A stretch of DNA of 64,000 bases. Origin: Kaistia terrae. Its GTDB lineage: Bacteria > Pseudomonadota > Alphaproteobacteria > Rhizobiales > Kaistiaceae. The number at the start of each line of letters is the position of its first letter. Position 1 is the stretch's first letter. This document shows, in pieces, positions 28,492 to 39,610 of this stretch. Location: NCBI RefSeq assembly GCF_026344005.1, contig NZ_JAPKNH010000002.1, positions 744,001 through 808,000 on the forward strand. Direction: 5' to 3'. The notes under the pieces are model-generated. The model made no database searches and was not told the DNA's origin. It saw only the letters and a program-made list of their open reading frames with translations. A program made the position numbers and the translations under genes.

Positions 28492-29481
28492 ATGATCGGG
28501 TGGGGCATTCTCGGGACGGGGTTTATCTCCGACACGGTCGCCGCGGCGATCCAGCGGAGCCCCGGATCGCGCATCGCTGCCGTTGCCGGCCGTGACCTGG
28601 ACCGTACGGAAGTGTTCCGGGCCCTTTTTGGCGGCGATCGCGCCTATTCCGACCATGCCGAACTGCTCGCAGACCCGGCTGTCGATGTCGTCTATGTCGG
28701 CCTGCCGAACCACCTGCACCACAGCTTCGTCAGCGAGGCGGCAGCCGCAGGCAAAGCGGTTCTCAGCGAGAAGTCGCTTTCCATCGACATGGAGAAGAGT
28801 CGGGCGCTGGTCGAGGCCGTCGCGGCAAACGACGTCTTCTTCGTCGAAGGGCTGATGTATCTCGCCCATCCGCTGATCGCCCGCTTCGTTGAAATCTTGC
28901 GGGAGGGTCGGCTTGGCGCGGTGAAGTCGATCCATGCCAATTACGCCGCCGACATCTGGCAGGTGGTCAATCCGCAGGGGCGCGGCGCGCTCTACAATCT
29001 CGGCTGCTATCCGGTGTCGCTGCTGCAACTGACCGTGCAGACGGTAGCGGGACAGGGCGCGTTCCGCGATCGCGTTGCCACCGGGACTGGCACGATCTCG
29101 ACGCAGGATGGCAATGTCAGCGAAGCGGCGTTGGTGGTCCATTTCGGCAACGGCATTCTGGCGACCGTTCAGACGGCCGAGACCTATGGCATGTATCCGG
29201 AGTTCATCGTCGTCGGTGAGAAGGGCAGCCTGCGCTTCCTCGACAATCCCTGGCTTCCGGAGGCGGGCGCCAGCCGGCTGCTCTTCACCGGCTTTGATGG
29301 AACCCGCGAGGAGATCGTCGTCGAAAGCGATGCCGATGCTTTTGTGCACCAAGTCCGGATGGTCGAGCGCAGCCTCGCCGCCGGCCGCAAGGAAGCCGAG
29401 CGCCCGTCGCCACGTCCCGCCGATTCAATCGAGATCATGGAGATGCTGACGGGCTGGGAGGCCGATATCCGCCGTGCCTGA
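28492..29481 (+). CDS. Gfo/Idh/MocA family NAD(P)-dependent dehydrogenase
   Basis: A 329-residue oxidoreductase with an N-terminal Rossmann domain (GWGILGTGFISDTVAAAI), the family's VGLPNHLHHSF and SEKSLS (the EKP-like cofactor/catalytic motif with Lys) and a C-terminal alpha/beta domain. It contains EGLMYLAHPLI and NLGCYPVSLL, common in sugar or trans-dihydrodiol dehydrogenase-like members. The substrate, probably a sugar or cyclitol, is not determinable. A G-rich site precedes the ATG at 28492. Confidence 0.92.
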   Translation: MIGWGILGTGFISDTVAAAIQRSPGSRIAAVAGRDLDRTEVFRALFGGDRAYSDHAELLADPAVDVVYVGLPNHLHHSFVSEAAAAGKAVLSEKSLSIDMEKSRALVEAVAANDVFFVEGLMYLAHPLIARFVEILREGRLGAVKSIHANYAADIWQVVNPQGRGALYNLGCYPVSLLQLTVQTVAGQGAFRDRVATGTGTISTQDGNVSEAALVVHFGNGILATVQTAETYGMYPEFIVVGEKGSLRFLDNPWLPEAGASRLLFTGFDGTREEIVVESDADAFVHQVRMVERSLAAGRKEAERPSPRPADSIEIMEMLTGWEADIRRA

Positions 29482-29577
29482 TTCCGGGCGTGCCCGGCGC
29501 GGCAAAGTCTCCTAGTCTGCCGCAGCGTGATTTGAGGCGCCTGTGGACGCCAAGGCAAGCAGGATCAGGAGATCGGA

Positions 29578-30354
29578 ATGGACCTCGAACTGTCGAACAA
29601 GACGGCGCTGGTGACCGGATCGACCGGTGGTATCGGGCTGGCGATCGCCAAGACGCTGGCCGAGGAAGGGGCGGCCGTCATCGTCACCGGGCGTTCGGCC
29701 GAGAAGGTCGAGCAGACCGTGCGCGAGATCGGTGCGGCGCGCGGCGTCGTTGCCGATCCGGCCACCGCCGAGGGCGCTGCCGCGCTGACAAGCGCCGTGC
29801 CGTCCATCGATATCCTCGTCAATAATCTCGGCATCTACGAAGCGAAGCCCTTCGTCGAAATCACCGACGCAGACTGGCTTCACTTCTTCGACGTCAACGT
29901 GCTGAGCGGTATCCGGTTGGCGCGGCACTATTTCCCGGCGATGCTGGAGCGCAACTGGGGCCGGATCATCTTCGTCTCCAGCGAATCGTCGCTGCAGGTT
30001 CCGCCCGATATGATCCACTACGCGACGACCAAGACGGCCCAGCTGACCATCGCGCGCGGGCTGGCCGAGCTGACCAAGGGCACGGCCGTCACGGTCAACT
30101 CGATCATGCCGGGCCCGACCCGTTCCGCCGGAATCGGTGATTTCCTGCGCTCGGTATTCCCCGGCAATCCCGGCAGCGAGGCCGAGCTGGAGAAGGAGTT
30201 CTTCAGGCTTTATCGGTCGTCGTCGCTGTTGCAGCGGATGATCGATCCGAAGGAAATTGCGGCGCTGGTGGCTTATGTCGCGAGCCCGCTTGGGGCCGCC
30301 ACCAACGGCGCGGCGCTGCGGGTCGAGGGCGGATTGCTGATGTCGGTTGCCTGA
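29578..30354 (+). CDS. SDR-family oxidoreductase
   Basis: A 258-residue SDR with TGSTGGIG (13-20), NNLG where NNAG is usual, catalytic Ser in FVSSES, and Tyr148/Lys152 in HYATTKTAQL. A long insertion after the PGPTRS loop (about 180-215, acidic, SEAELEKEFFRLY) is typical of FabG-like enzymes of about 265 residues with unknown substrates. AGGAG lies before ATG 29578. It may be co-transcribed with the upstream dehydrogenase, 96 bases away. Confidence 0.9.
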   Translation: MDLELSNKTALVTGSTGGIGLAIAKTLAEEGAAVIVTGRSAEKVEQTVREIGAARGVVADPATAEGAAALTSAVPSIDILVNNLGIYEAKPFVEITDADWLHFFDVNVLSGIRLARHYFPAMLERNWGRIIFVSSESSLQVPPDMIHYATTKTAQLTIARGLAELTKGTAVTVNSIMPGPTRSAGIGDFLRSVFPGNPGSEAELEKEFFRLYRSSSLLQRMIDPKEIAALVAYVASPLGAATNGAALRVEGGLLMSVA

Positions 30355-30545
30355 GGCGGCTAACCGGCTCCGGGATTTGACTCGCCCGGCCATCTCCTCT
30401 ACACCCCGGCCCATCGCGTTGGCTCATTCGGGCCGGCGCGGTATTTCACGCACCCGCGGAAACGTTCTTCGTTTCCTGTCGGCCGGCCCAAAAGGCTGGC
30501 AGAGGAGGGCACGTGTCCCTGTCACTCGTATCCAAGGGATATGCG

Positions 30546-31163
30546 ATGTCGAAGCGTGCTTCGTCTAAACACAAGATTGACCGTCGTCTTGGTGAAAACC
30601 TCTGGGGTCGTCCCAAGTCCCCGGTCAACAAGCGCGAATACGGCCCCGGCCAGCACGGCCAGCGTCGTAAGGGCAAGGTTTCCGATTACGGTACCCAGCT
30701 CCGCGCCAAGCAGAAGCTCAAGGGCTACTACGGCAATATCTCCGAGAAGCAGTTCCGGAAGATCTATGCCGATGCGACCCGCCGCAAGGGCGATTCGTCG
30801 GAGAACCTGATCGGCCTCCTCGAGAGCCGTCTGGACGCGATCGTCTATCGCGCCAAGTTCGTCCCGACCGTGTTCGCTTCGCGCCAGTTCATCTCGCACG
30901 GTCACGTGAAGGTCAACGGCCGTCGCGTCAACATTCCGTCCTTCCAGGCGAAGGTCGGCGATGTGATCGAGGTCAAGGAAGCTTCGCGTCAGCTGACGAT
31001 CGTCATCGAGGCGACCCAGCTCGCCGAGCGTGACGTTCCCGACTACATCGAAGTCGATCATCACAAGATGACCGCCAAGTTCTCGCGCGTGCCGGCTCTC
31101 GCCGACGTGCCGTATCCGGTTCACATGGAACCGAACCTGGTCGTCGAATTCTATTCGCGCTGA
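30546..31163 (+). CDS. rpsD: 30S ribosomal protein S4
   Basis: A primary 16S rRNA-binding assembly protein; 205 residues, the standard alphaproteobacterial length. It starts [20 protein letters not shown], carries the basic [20 protein letters not shown] segment (given here in part: [12 protein letters not shown]), and the S4 RNA-binding domain with [11 protein letters not shown] and [13 protein letters not shown]. The alphaproteobacterial form lacks the four N-terminal zinc cysteines of some homologues. An open upstream extension to 30513 is not part of S4. A clear terminator follows. Confidence 0.97.
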   Translation: MSKRASSKHKIDRRLGENLWGRPKSPVNKREYGPGQHGQRRKGKVSDYGTQLRAKQKLKGYYGNISEKQFRKIYADATRRKGDSSENLIGLLESRLDAIVYRAKFVPTVFASRQFISHGHVKVNGRRVNIPSFQAKVGDVIEVKEASRQLTIVIEATQLAERDVPDYIEVDHHKMTAKFSRVPALADVPYPVHMEPNLVVEFYSR

Positions 31164-31189
31164 TCCGTCAGCGTTATCGAGTTCTGGAA

Positions 31190-31220
31190 AAGGTCGCCTT
31201 CGGGCGGCCTTTTCTTTTTT
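31190..31220 (+). terminator. Terminator of rpsD
   Basis: A 9-bp stem (AAGGTCGCC / GGCGGCCTT, one G-T pair) with a TTCG tetraloop, followed by TTCTTTTTT. It starts 26 bases after the rpsD stop. Confidence 0.92.
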
Positions 31221-31301
31221 GTGCGCTGCGCAGGCATTTCCGACCTTCGGATTGACCATTCGGCGGCGTATCAAGGGATTCTCCGACGGAGGGAGGACCC
31301 G

Positions 31302-32195
31302 ATGACCGAAATCGCGATCGAAAAGCGCCGCGCCGGCGATCTCGTCGGCTTGGCTGCCATTGCCACGACGATCGTCGGCTGGGCGTCCGCCTTTGCCGCC
31401 ATTCGCGTCGGCCTGACGGCGCTGACGCCGGTCGAACTCGCTGCCGCGCGCTACCTCTCCGCCGCCGTTCCAGCTGGGCTCTATCTTCTCATCGCCAGGC
31501 CACCTCTGCCTTCGCGCAAGGATTTCCTGCGTTTGCTGGTGATCGGCGTGCTGTTCATCTCGGCCTATGCGGTGCTGCTCAATACGGGCGAGCAGACGAT
31601 CGCGGCGGGGCCTGCCTCCTTCATCATCCAGATCAACCCGATCATCGTGGCGCTGATCGCCGTGCCGCTGCTCGGCGAGCGCTTTGGGCTCGGCGGATGG
31701 GTCGGAACGCTGGTGTCCTTCCTCGGCGTCGGGCTGATCGCCTATGGCAGCGGCGACGGGATCGGGCTCAATATTGGCGCGCTGCTGATCCTCGGTGCTG
31801 CCCTCTGCACCTCGGTCTCGACCATCCTGCAGAAGCCGCTCCTGGGGCGCATGCCGGCGCTCGCTGTCACCGCCTGGGTGCTCCTTCTTGGTAGCCTTCC
31901 GTTAACCCCGGCGATCCCCGATACGATCCAGGCACTGCGCCTAGCATCCACCGAGGTGATCCTGTCGATTGCCTATCTCGTCGTGCTGCCGACGGTCATC
32001 GGCTACCTTACCTGGGCCATCGCGCTGAAGCGGTTTCCGGCCTCCCGCGCTTCCAACTTCCTCTATTGCATCGCGCCGACCGCGACGCTGATCGGCTATC
32101 TGTGGCTGGGCGAGGTGCCGACGCTTCTCAGCCTGCTCGGTGGCGCGATGGCAATCGGGGGCGTGTTGATCGTCAATTGGACGCGCAAGCGCTGA
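31302..32195 (+). CDS. DMT-superfamily EamA transporter
   Basis: A 297-residue inner-membrane protein with ten predicted helices formed by two EamA repeats (about residues 15-140 and 155-295). It has the typical [12 protein letters not shown] opening and, in the second half, [19 protein letters not shown]. Family members export amino acids or metabolites; the cargo here is unknown. GGAGGGAGGA before ATG 31302 fixes the start. Confidence 0.9.
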   Translation: MTEIAIEKRRAGDLVGLAAIATTIVGWASAFAAIRVGLTALTPVELAAARYLSAAVPAGLYLLIARPPLPSRKDFLRLLVIGVLFISAYAVLLNTGEQTIAAGPASFIIQINPIIVALIAVPLLGERFGLGGWVGTLVSFLGVGLIAYGSGDGIGLNIGALLILGAALCTSVSTILQKPLLGRMPALAVTAWVLLLGSLPLTPAIPDTIQALRLASTEVILSIAYLVVLPTVIGYLTWAIALKRFPASRASNFLYCIAPTATLIGYLWLGEVPTLLSLLGGAMAIGGVLIVNWTRKR

Positions 32196-32265
32196 GGAAA
32201 GCGGTTAGGGCTTGCCGGGCGGGCTGCGACGCGGCATCAAGGCGGCAACAGCCGGAACCCAGCCC

Positions 32266-33141
32266 ATGACCGAACTTCTCGATATCGCACGGCGCATCGC
32301 CGCCCCGGAATTGCCGGAGGCGGAGGGCGATGCCTGCCATCCGATGTTCCGCAAGGGGCCGGACACGGTCGAGTTCGGCAAGCTGCGCAAGCGGCTGATC
32401 CGTCAGGTGTGGCAGGCGCTGGATGATTTCGCCATGGTGCGGCCCGGCGACCGCTGGCTGGTCTGCCTGTCGGGCGGCAAGGATTCCTACACGCTGCTGG
32501 CGCTGCTGCTCGATCTGAAGTGGCGCGGCATGCTGCCGGTCGATCTGCTGGCCTGCAACCTAGACCAGGCGCAGCCAGGCTTTCCCGCGGACATTCTGCC
32601 GCGCTATTTGACCGAACTCGGTGTGCCGCACCGGATCGAGCGCCAGGACACCTATTCGATCGTCACTTCGAAGATCGAGCCCGGCAAGACCTATTGCGCG
32701 CTTTGCTCCAGGCTTCGTCGCGGCCATCTCTACCGGGTGGCGCGGGAGGAGGGGTGCCAGGCGGTCGTGCTCGGCCATCACCGCGAGGACATCCTCGAAA
32801 CCTTCTTCCTCAACCTCTTCCATGGCGGCAAGCTCGCCTCCATGCCGCCAAAGCTCTTGAACGAGGAGGGCGACCGGCTCGTGCTGCGCCCGCTCGCCTA
32901 TGCGGCCGAGGACGACATCGCCCGTTTCTCGACCGCGATGCAGTTTCCGATCATTCCCTGCGATCTCTGCGGTTCGCAGGAGGGCCTGCAGCGCAATGTC
33001 GTCAAGCAGATGCTGGCGGACTGGGAGAAACAGACGCCCGGCCGCAAGGAGATCATGCTGCGGGCGCTCGGCAAGGCGAACCCATCGCATTTGCTGGACC
33101 GGAACCTGTTCGATTTCGAGAGCCTTGTCGGCCAGCGCTGA
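32266..33141 (+). CDS. ttcA: tRNA 2-thiocytidine(32) synthetase TtcA
   Basis: An ATP- and Fe-S-dependent enzyme thiolating C32 of certain tRNAs. The 291-residue product has the PP-loop LSGGKDS (68-74), a cysteine pair in [11 protein letters not shown] and a second in [13 protein letters not shown], all characteristic of TtcA. The ATG at 32266 follows the region upstream with no strong Shine-Dalgarno sequence; an in-frame start at 32212 adds 18 residues without homology. The gene ends in a shared bidirectional terminator. Confidence 0.95.
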   Translation: MTELLDIARRIAAPELPEAEGDACHPMFRKGPDTVEFGKLRKRLIRQVWQALDDFAMVRPGDRWLVCLSGGKDSYTLLALLLDLKWRGMLPVDLLACNLDQAQPGFPADILPRYLTELGVPHRIERQDTYSIVTSKIEPGKTYCALCSRLRRGHLYRVAREEGCQAVVLGHHREDILETFFLNLFHGGKLASMPPKLLNEEGDRLVLRPLAYAAEDDIARFSTAMQFPIIPCDLCGSQEGLQRNVVKQMLADWEKQTPGRKEIMLRALGKANPSHLLDRNLFDFESLVGQR

Positions 33142-33163
33142 CAGGCTCGGTTCGGAATATAAA

Positions 33164-33190
33164 AAAGGGCGGCCCGAAAGGCCGCCCTTT
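33164..33190. terminator. Bidirectional terminator between ttcA and the BA14K-like gene
   Basis: An 11-bp perfect stem (AAAGGGCGGCC / GGCCGCCCTTT) with a CGAAA loop. A-runs on the left and T-rich sequence on the right allow use in both directions between the two convergent genes. Confidence 0.9.
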
Positions 33191-33215
33191 GTCATTCCAG
33201 AATAAAACCCGCCGG

Positions 33216-33689
33216 TTACGGCATCACGCAGCGATGCTGGTAGCCGTCATAACCGGTGAACATGCCGGTACGCGGGTTGAAGCTGCGGTAGCGGTTCGAG
33301 CAGTACGAGACGTAGTCGCCACCATAACCGCCGCCATTGTAATAGCGCGGCTGATTGGCCGAGTTGGCGATCATGGCGCCGGCGGCAAGGCCGATGATGC
33401 CGGCAGCGGCGGCGGCGCCGTAGTTGTTATTGTCACGATAGTAGTAGCCGCGGCCGCCATAATAGCGGTTGTTGCGATAGCCGTTGTGGCCGCGCCAATC
33501 GCCGCCACCGCCACGGTGCCTGCGCCAATCATCTCGACCGTTCCTGCCCCGGTGATCCGCGACCTGGTAAGAGCCGTCCGCGCGCACGCCTGACTGTGCC
33601 TGCGCTGTCGTGGGCACTGCCAGGAAAGACGTAGCAACAACCGAGGCAACCAACGTCGCTTTCAGGATCGTTTTGACTTTCGTCAGCAT
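33216..33689 (-). CDS. Small secreted Gly/Tyr/Asn-rich BA14K-like protein
   Basis: A 157-residue protein with a Sec signal (MLTKVKTILKATLV..., cleavage near TAQAQS, about residue 31). Next comes a low-complexity part rich in Gly, Arg, Asn and Tyr, a hydrophobic glycine-zipper-like helix (AAAAAGIIGLAAGAMIA) and a C-terminal SYCSNRYRSFNPRTGMF motif with two cysteines. That last motif is the hallmark of the BA14K family, first described as an immunoreactive Brucella protein. It is probably cell-envelope associated. AGGAG before ATG 33689 excludes the upstream start at 33704. Confidence 0.85.
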   Translation of the reverse strand: MLTKVKTILKATLVASVVATSFLAVPTTAQAQSGVRADGSYQVADHRGRNGRDDWRRHRGGGGDWRGHNGYRNNRYYGGRGYYYRDNNNYGAAAAAGIIGLAAGAMIANSANQPRYYNGGGYGGDYVSYCSNRYRSFNPRTGMFTGYDGYQHRCVMP

Positions 33690-33870
33690 GGGTCTTCTCC
33701 TCATGCGTGGTGTGAAGATCCATCGATATTTTCAACGCTTCGACGGACTATCCGATGGGTGATCAACGTTGAACGCTGAAGAACGTTCCCTCTCTCGATC
33801 AATCCTTATGGCCGGAGGAGAATTTCTATGAGAATACGATGCGGGCCTGCGGAACGGGCACGCAAAGAAA

Positions 33871-33896
33871 AACCGCGCATGACGCCACGCGCGGTT
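33871..33896 (-). terminator. Terminator of grxD
   Basis: An 8-bp stem (AACCGCGC / GCGCGGTT) followed on the minus strand by TTTTTCTTT, about 50 bases beyond the grxD stop. Confidence 0.85.
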
Positions 33897-33945
33897 TGAA
33901 TTCGCTCCCGCCGGATCAGGGGTCCGGCCAGGCCTACCGACTGGC

Positions 33946-34281
33946 TCAGGCGGACTTGGCGACCGTGATGCCCTTTTCCGTCAGATAGGTCTGCATCTCG
34001 CCGGCCTGGAACATCTCGCGGATGATGTCGCAGCCGCCGACGAACTCGCCCTTGACGTAGAGCTGCGGAATCGTCGGCCAGTTCGAGAAGTCCTTGATGC
34101 CCTGACGGATGTCCGCGTCGGCGAGCACGTTGATGCCCTTGTAGTCGACGCCGAGGAAGTCGAGGATCTGGACGACCTGCCCGGAGAAACCGCACTGCGG
34201 GAACGCCGGGGTGCCCTTCAGGAAGAGCACGACATCGTTGGAGCTGACTTCGTTCTGGATGAAGGCCTGGATATCGCTCAT
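33946..34281 (-). CDS. grxD: Monothiol glutaredoxin (Grx4/GrxD type)
   Basis: A 111-residue single-domain thioredoxin fold with the CGFS active site (C30-S33 in [10 protein letters not shown]), the VLFLKGTP strand, the [18 protein letters not shown] segment and GITVAKSA tail. CGFS glutaredoxins bind a [2Fe-2S] cluster with glutathione and pass it on or act with BolA proteins in iron homeostasis. The bolA gene immediately upstream (35 bases) on the same strand fits this partnership. A terminator follows. Confidence 0.95.
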   Translation of the reverse strand: MSDIQAFIQNEVSSNDVVLFLKGTPAFPQCGFSGQVVQILDFLGVDYKGINVLADADIRQGIKDFSNWPTIPQLYVKGEFVGGCDIIREMFQAGEMQTYLTEKGITVAKSA

Positions 34282-34316
34282 CTCAATCGTTTCCTTTTCG
34301 CGGCCACTGGCCGATC

Positions 34317-34550
34317 TTAATCCGGTGCGCTGGTCTGCAGGGCGAGGGCGTGGAGGACGCCGCCCATGTTTCCCTTGAGCGCAGCGTAAATCATCTGATG
34401 CTGCTGAACGCGGTTTTTGCCGCGAAAAGACTCGGACACAACTTCGGCAGCATAATGGTCGCCATCACCCGCCAGATCGCGGATCGTTACCGTCGCGTCG
34501 GGAAGAGCCTCTTTGATCAGAGCCTCAATGTCGCGTGCGTCCATTGCCAT
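34317..34550 (-). CDS. BolA-family protein
   Basis: A 77-residue protein with the BolA fold: an acidic N-terminal helix ([13 protein letters not shown]), strand-loop with [11 protein letters not shown], and the [19 protein letters not shown] helix containing the conserved His of the Fe-S-binding face. With the neighbouring CGFS glutaredoxin it probably forms the BolA-Grx [2Fe-2S] complex. M1 and M3 are both possible starts. The gene sits between purL and grxD, an order common in alphaproteobacteria. Confidence 0.93.
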   Translation of the reverse strand: MAMDARDIEALIKEALPDATVTIRDLAGDGDHYAAEVVSESFRGKNRVQQHQMIYAALKGNMGGVLHALALQTSAPD

Positions 34551-34591
34551 CGTAATTCCCCTCAGCCGTCAACTTGAGCCCAATATGCCGA

Positions 34592-36805
<2,214 letters not shown>

Positions 36806-36880
36806 GGAAAACCTCAGGGCAATCAGGTCGCGGACCGCAAACGGTCGAGGAAAAGGCTGTCGGGATCAGTCTGGCGAATG

Positions 36881-37543
36881 TCAGGCGACGGCGGAAAGCG
36901 CTGCTTCGAACAGCGGCCTGCCATCGGTGCCGCCATTCAGCGGTTCGATCAGGTTCTCGGGATGCGGCATCATGCCGAGGATGTTGCGCTTCTCCGACAG
37001 GATGCCGGCGATGTCATCGACCGAACCGTTCGGATTGGCGACATAGCGGAAGGCGACGCGATCCTCGCCCTTGAGGCGGGCCAGCGTCTCGTCGTCGGTG
37101 CGATAGTTGCCATCGCCATGGGCAACCGGCGAGCGGATAACCGCGCCCTTGGCATAGCCCTTGGTGAACTGGCTCGCCGTCGTCTCGACGCGAAGCTCGA
37201 CTTCCTTGCAGATGAACTTCAGCCCGGCATTGCGCATCAGCACGCCCGGCAGCAGGCCGGCCTCGCACAGGATCTGGAAGCCGTTGCAGACGCCGAGAAC
37301 AGCGACGCCACGTTCAGCCTCGCGGGCGATGGCACCCATGATCGGCTCGCGGGCGGCGATGGCGCCGGAGCGCAGGTAATCGCCATAGGAGAAGCCGCCG
37401 GGGATGACGATCAGGTCGACCTTGGGCAGGTCATGATCGCCATGCCAGACGGTGACGGGCCGGTGGCCGGTGATCTTCTCGATGGCGGCGACCATGTCGC
37501 GTTCGCGATTGGAGCCTGGGAAGACGACGACAGCGGATTTCAT
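36881..37543 (-). CDS. purQ: Phosphoribosylformylglycinamidine synthase glutaminase subunit PurQ
   Basis: Class I glutamine amidotransferase supplying ammonia to PurL. The 220-residue product starts [17 protein letters not shown]. It has the nucleophile cysteine in [11 protein letters not shown] (about residue 87) and the His-Glu pair in [14 protein letters not shown] chose ATG 37543 from the conserved N-terminus; an in-frame TTG 12 bases upstream is less likely. It lies 75 bases before purL. Confidence 0.95.
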   Translation of the reverse strand: MKSAVVVFPGSNRERDMVAAIEKITGHRPVTVWHGDHDLPKVDLIVIPGGFSYGDYLRSGAIAAREPIMGAIAREAERGVAVLGVCNGFQILCEAGLLPGVLMRNAGLKFICKEVELRVETTASQFTKGYAKGAVIRSPVAHGDGNYRTDDETLARLKGEDRVAFRYVANPNGSVDDIAGILSEKRNILGMMPHPENLIEPLNGGTDGRPLFEAALSAVA

Positions 37544-37566
37544 GGGCAATCCCAAATCAAAGTTGC

Positions 37567-37800
37567 TCAGGGCAGGGCGGGGGAGCTGAGCTCCAGCCGC
37601 CGTTCGATGCGATCAAGCCGTGTTTCGTGGCGATCGAGGGTCACGTAGATGTTGTGGAGGTCCGTCGGGAGCGCAATCATGTGCCCACGCATGGCCTGAA
37701 GCTCGGCCTTTATCTCATCGGTCTTGTGATCGATGCGCGTGACGTCATTCCGGATCGACTTCAGAACTTCGTAAAGCAGTTCATTGGTCACGTCCGCCAT
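37567..37800 (-). CDS. Small coiled-coil hypothetical protein inside the pur group
   Basis: A 77-residue highly charged, mostly helical protein with heptad-like spacing of hydrophobics ([32 protein letters not shown]) and no signal peptide. No enzyme motif is visible. A GCGGAGC site precedes ATG 37800. It lies between purS and purQ on the same strand with short spacing (21 and 23 bases), so it is probably co-transcribed. Similar short proteins that resemble phage- or chemotaxis-type coiled coils are common in rhizobial genomes; function unknown. Confidence 0.75.
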   Translation of the reverse strand: MADVTNELLYEVLKSIRNDVTRIDHKTDEIKAELQAMRGHMIALPTDLHNIYVTLDRHETRLDRIERRLELSSPALP

Positions 37801-37821
37801 GAGGATGCTCCGCTTTCGGGA

Positions 37822-38064
37822 TCAGTCCACGATCTCCACACGATAGTTCTCGATGACCGTATTGGCCAGAAGCTTGGCGGCCATGGCTTCGAGCTCGGTC
37901 TTCGCCTTGGCGGCGTCGGTCGATTCGACTTCGATGTCGAACACCTTGCCCTGTCGGACGCTGCCGACGCCGGCAAAGCCAAGCGCGCCGAGGGCGCCTT
38001 CAATGGCCTTGCCCTGGGGGTCAAGAACGCCGTTCTTCAAGGTGACGGTGACGCGGGCCTTCAT
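37822..38064 (-). CDS. purS: Phosphoribosylformylglycinamidine synthase subunit PurS
   Basis: An 80-residue bridging subunit of the PurLQS complex. It shows the family pattern KARVTVTLKNGVLDPQGKAI, LGFAGVGSVRQGKVFDIEV and the C-terminal LANTVIENYRVEIVD. GGAG lies before ATG 38064. It is followed by the small coiled-coil gene, purQ and purL on the same strand. A hairpin separates it from purC. Confidence 0.95.
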   Translation of the reverse strand: MKARVTVTLKNGVLDPQGKAIEGALGALGFAGVGSVRQGKVFDIEVESTDAAKAKTELEAMAAKLLANTVIENYRVEIVD

Positions 38065-38100
38065 CGGAAACTCCAGTCGAGATAGATCCAGAAATGCAAA

Positions 38101-38120
38101 CGGCCGCCTCGCGGCGGCCG
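38101..38120 (-). terminator. Hairpin between purC and purS
   Basis: A perfect 8-bp stem (CGGCCGCC / GGCGGCCG) with a TCGC loop, 17 bases past the purC stop. On the minus strand it is followed by TTTGCATTT, not a continuous T run. It may be a partial terminator or an mRNA-processing/stability element dividing purC from purS-purQ-purL. Confidence 0.55.
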
Positions 38121-38137
38121 TTGCCATGAACGGGTAT

Positions 38138-38905
38138 TTACTGAACGAGTACCGGACCGCCGCCCTGAGGCCGCTCCTGCTCTTCGGTCAGGATGCCGAG
38201 ACGGCGCGCGACTTCCTGGTAGGCCTCGACGAGGCCGCCCATGTCGCGGCGGAAGCGGTCCTTATCGAGCTTGTTCTGGGTCTGCACGTCCCAGAGCCGG
38301 CACGAATCGGGAGAGATCTCGTCGGCGACGACGATCCGCATCATGTCGGCTTCCCAGAGGCGTCCGCACTCGATCTTGAAATCGACGAGTTGGATGCCGG
38401 CGCCCAGGAACAGGCCGGACAGGAAGTCGTTGACACGAATGGCAAGCGCCATGATGTCGTCGATCTCCTGAGGGGTCGCCCAGCCAAAAGCCGTGATGTG
38501 CTCTTCCGACACCATCGGGTCGTCGAGCGCGTCGGCCTTGTAATAGAATTCGATGATCGAGCGCGGCAGAACCGTGCCTTCCTCGAGGCCAAGACGCTTG
38601 GCCAGCGAGCCGGCCGCAACGTTGCGGACGACGACTTCGAGCGGGATGATCTCGACTTCGCGGATCAGTTGCTCGCGCATGTTCAACCGACGGATGAAGT
38701 GCGTCGGGATGCCCATCCGGTTCAGATGCGTGAAAATGTGTTCGGAAATGCGGTTGTTCAACACGCCCTTTCCGTCGACAATTTCGTGCTTCTTGTTGTT
38801 GAAGGCAGTCGCATCGTCTTTGAAGAACTGGATCAGTGTCCCGGGCTCCGGTCCTTCGAAAAGGATCTTGCCCTTGCCTTCATAGATGCGCCGACGACGG
38901 TTCAT
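38138..38905 (-). CDS. purC: Phosphoribosylaminoimidazole-succinocarboxamide synthase PurC
   Basis: ATP-dependent ligase joining CAIR and aspartate to SAICAR in purine synthesis. The 255-residue product has the SAICAR synthetase signature: [51 protein letters not shown] (in part: IRRLNMREQ), [13 protein letters not shown] and DFKIECGR. The start at 38905 matches the conserved [11 protein letters not shown]-terminus; the in-frame start at 38935 is unlikely. It is the promoter-proximal gene of the pur group. Confidence 0.95.
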   Translation of the reverse strand: MNRRRRIYEGKGKILFEGPEPGTLIQFFKDDATAFNNKKHEIVDGKGVLNNRISEHIFTHLNRMGIPTHFIRRLNMREQLIREVEIIPLEVVVRNVAAGSLAKRLGLEEGTVLPRSIIEFYYKADALDDPMVSEEHITAFGWATPQEIDDIMALAIRVNDFLSGLFLGAGIQLVDFKIECGRLWEADMMRIVVADEISPDSCRLWDVQTQNKLDKDRFRRDMGGLVEAYQEVARRLGILTEEQERPQGGGPVLVQ

Positions 38906-39191
38906 GGGCACATACCGTGGTTTGAGGAAATCCATATAGCCGGGGTTCCATTGTACAGGGATTCGCCGCGGCGAAGCTTAGCCAAGCGACTCTTCCAAAA
39001 AGGGTCCCTTGCGCGGCGTGAACCTACTCGATCACTCGCCATTTCACAATGACGGATAGATGCGGCGCTTTCGGCATTCCAAGCAGCGTGTTCGCTTTCG
39101 GTACTATCGTTAAATTTGGGGTGGTGACGGCGATATGCAAGCCCCATATCATTCCCGGGACCAACAACTTGACTATGTGGAGAGATTGCCA

Positions 39192-39515
39192 ATGACGACG
39201 TTCGACCAGCGCAAGGACGCTTTCGAGAACCGGTTCGCGCTTGATGAAGCGCAGCGGTTCAAGGCCATGGCGCGGCGGAACCGGCAGCTTGGCATCTGGG
39301 CCGCGGCTCTGCTCGGCAAGTCCGGTGTCGAAGCCGAAACCTATGCTTCCGACGTGATCGCCGCCGATTTTGAGGAAGCGGGCGACGATGACGTGTTCCG
39401 CAAGATCCGGGCCGATTTCGACGCGGCCGGCGTGGTCGAATCGGACCACCAGATCCGTCGCACGATGGACGAGCTTCTCGCCCAGGCGATCGAGCAGCTT
39501 AAGACCGAAGGCTAA
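39192..39515 (+). CDS. F1-ATPase inhibitor subunit zeta (DUF1476)
   Basis: A 107-residue alpha-helical protein of the DUF1476/zeta family. The N-terminus TTFDQRKDAFENRFALDEAQRFKAMARRN is the inhibitory region in the Paracoccus protein (here given in part: FDQRKDAFENRF), followed by LGIWAAALLGKSG and the helix-bundle part with FRKIRADFDAAGV. It blocks rotation of the F1 motor and is specific to alphaproteobacteria. GGAGAG precedes ATG 39192. It is divergent from purC and far from any atp operon. Confidence 0.92.
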   Translation: MTTFDQRKDAFENRFALDEAQRFKAMARRNRQLGIWAAALLGKSGVEAETYASDVIAADFEEAGDDDVFRKIRADFDAAGVVESDHQIRRTMDELLAQAIEQLKTEG

Positions 39516-39529
39516 AGCCTTGCTTGGGC

Positions 39530-39574
39530 GCGTTTTCGTCACGCGAGGCGATCCCCGCTTCGCCTAAAAAACGC
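39530..39574 (-). repeat. Degenerate copy of the intergenic palindromic repeat
   Basis: GCGTTTTC...TCACGCGA...CTTCGCCT...AAAAACGCT follows, in reverse orientation, the same plan as the element at 27266-27320. It is shorter and has lost the perfect hairpin. It lies between the zeta-inhibitor and aldolase genes. Confidence 0.5.
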
Positions 39575-39610
39575 TCCAGGCCCTTCCATACCCTTCGGAG
39601 CACCGGATAA

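Noticed and set aside
33828-33899. 23-codon frame with a strong GGAGGAG site before it
   Set aside because: Its 3' half is the grxD terminator hairpin, so coding is unlikely despite the good start context.
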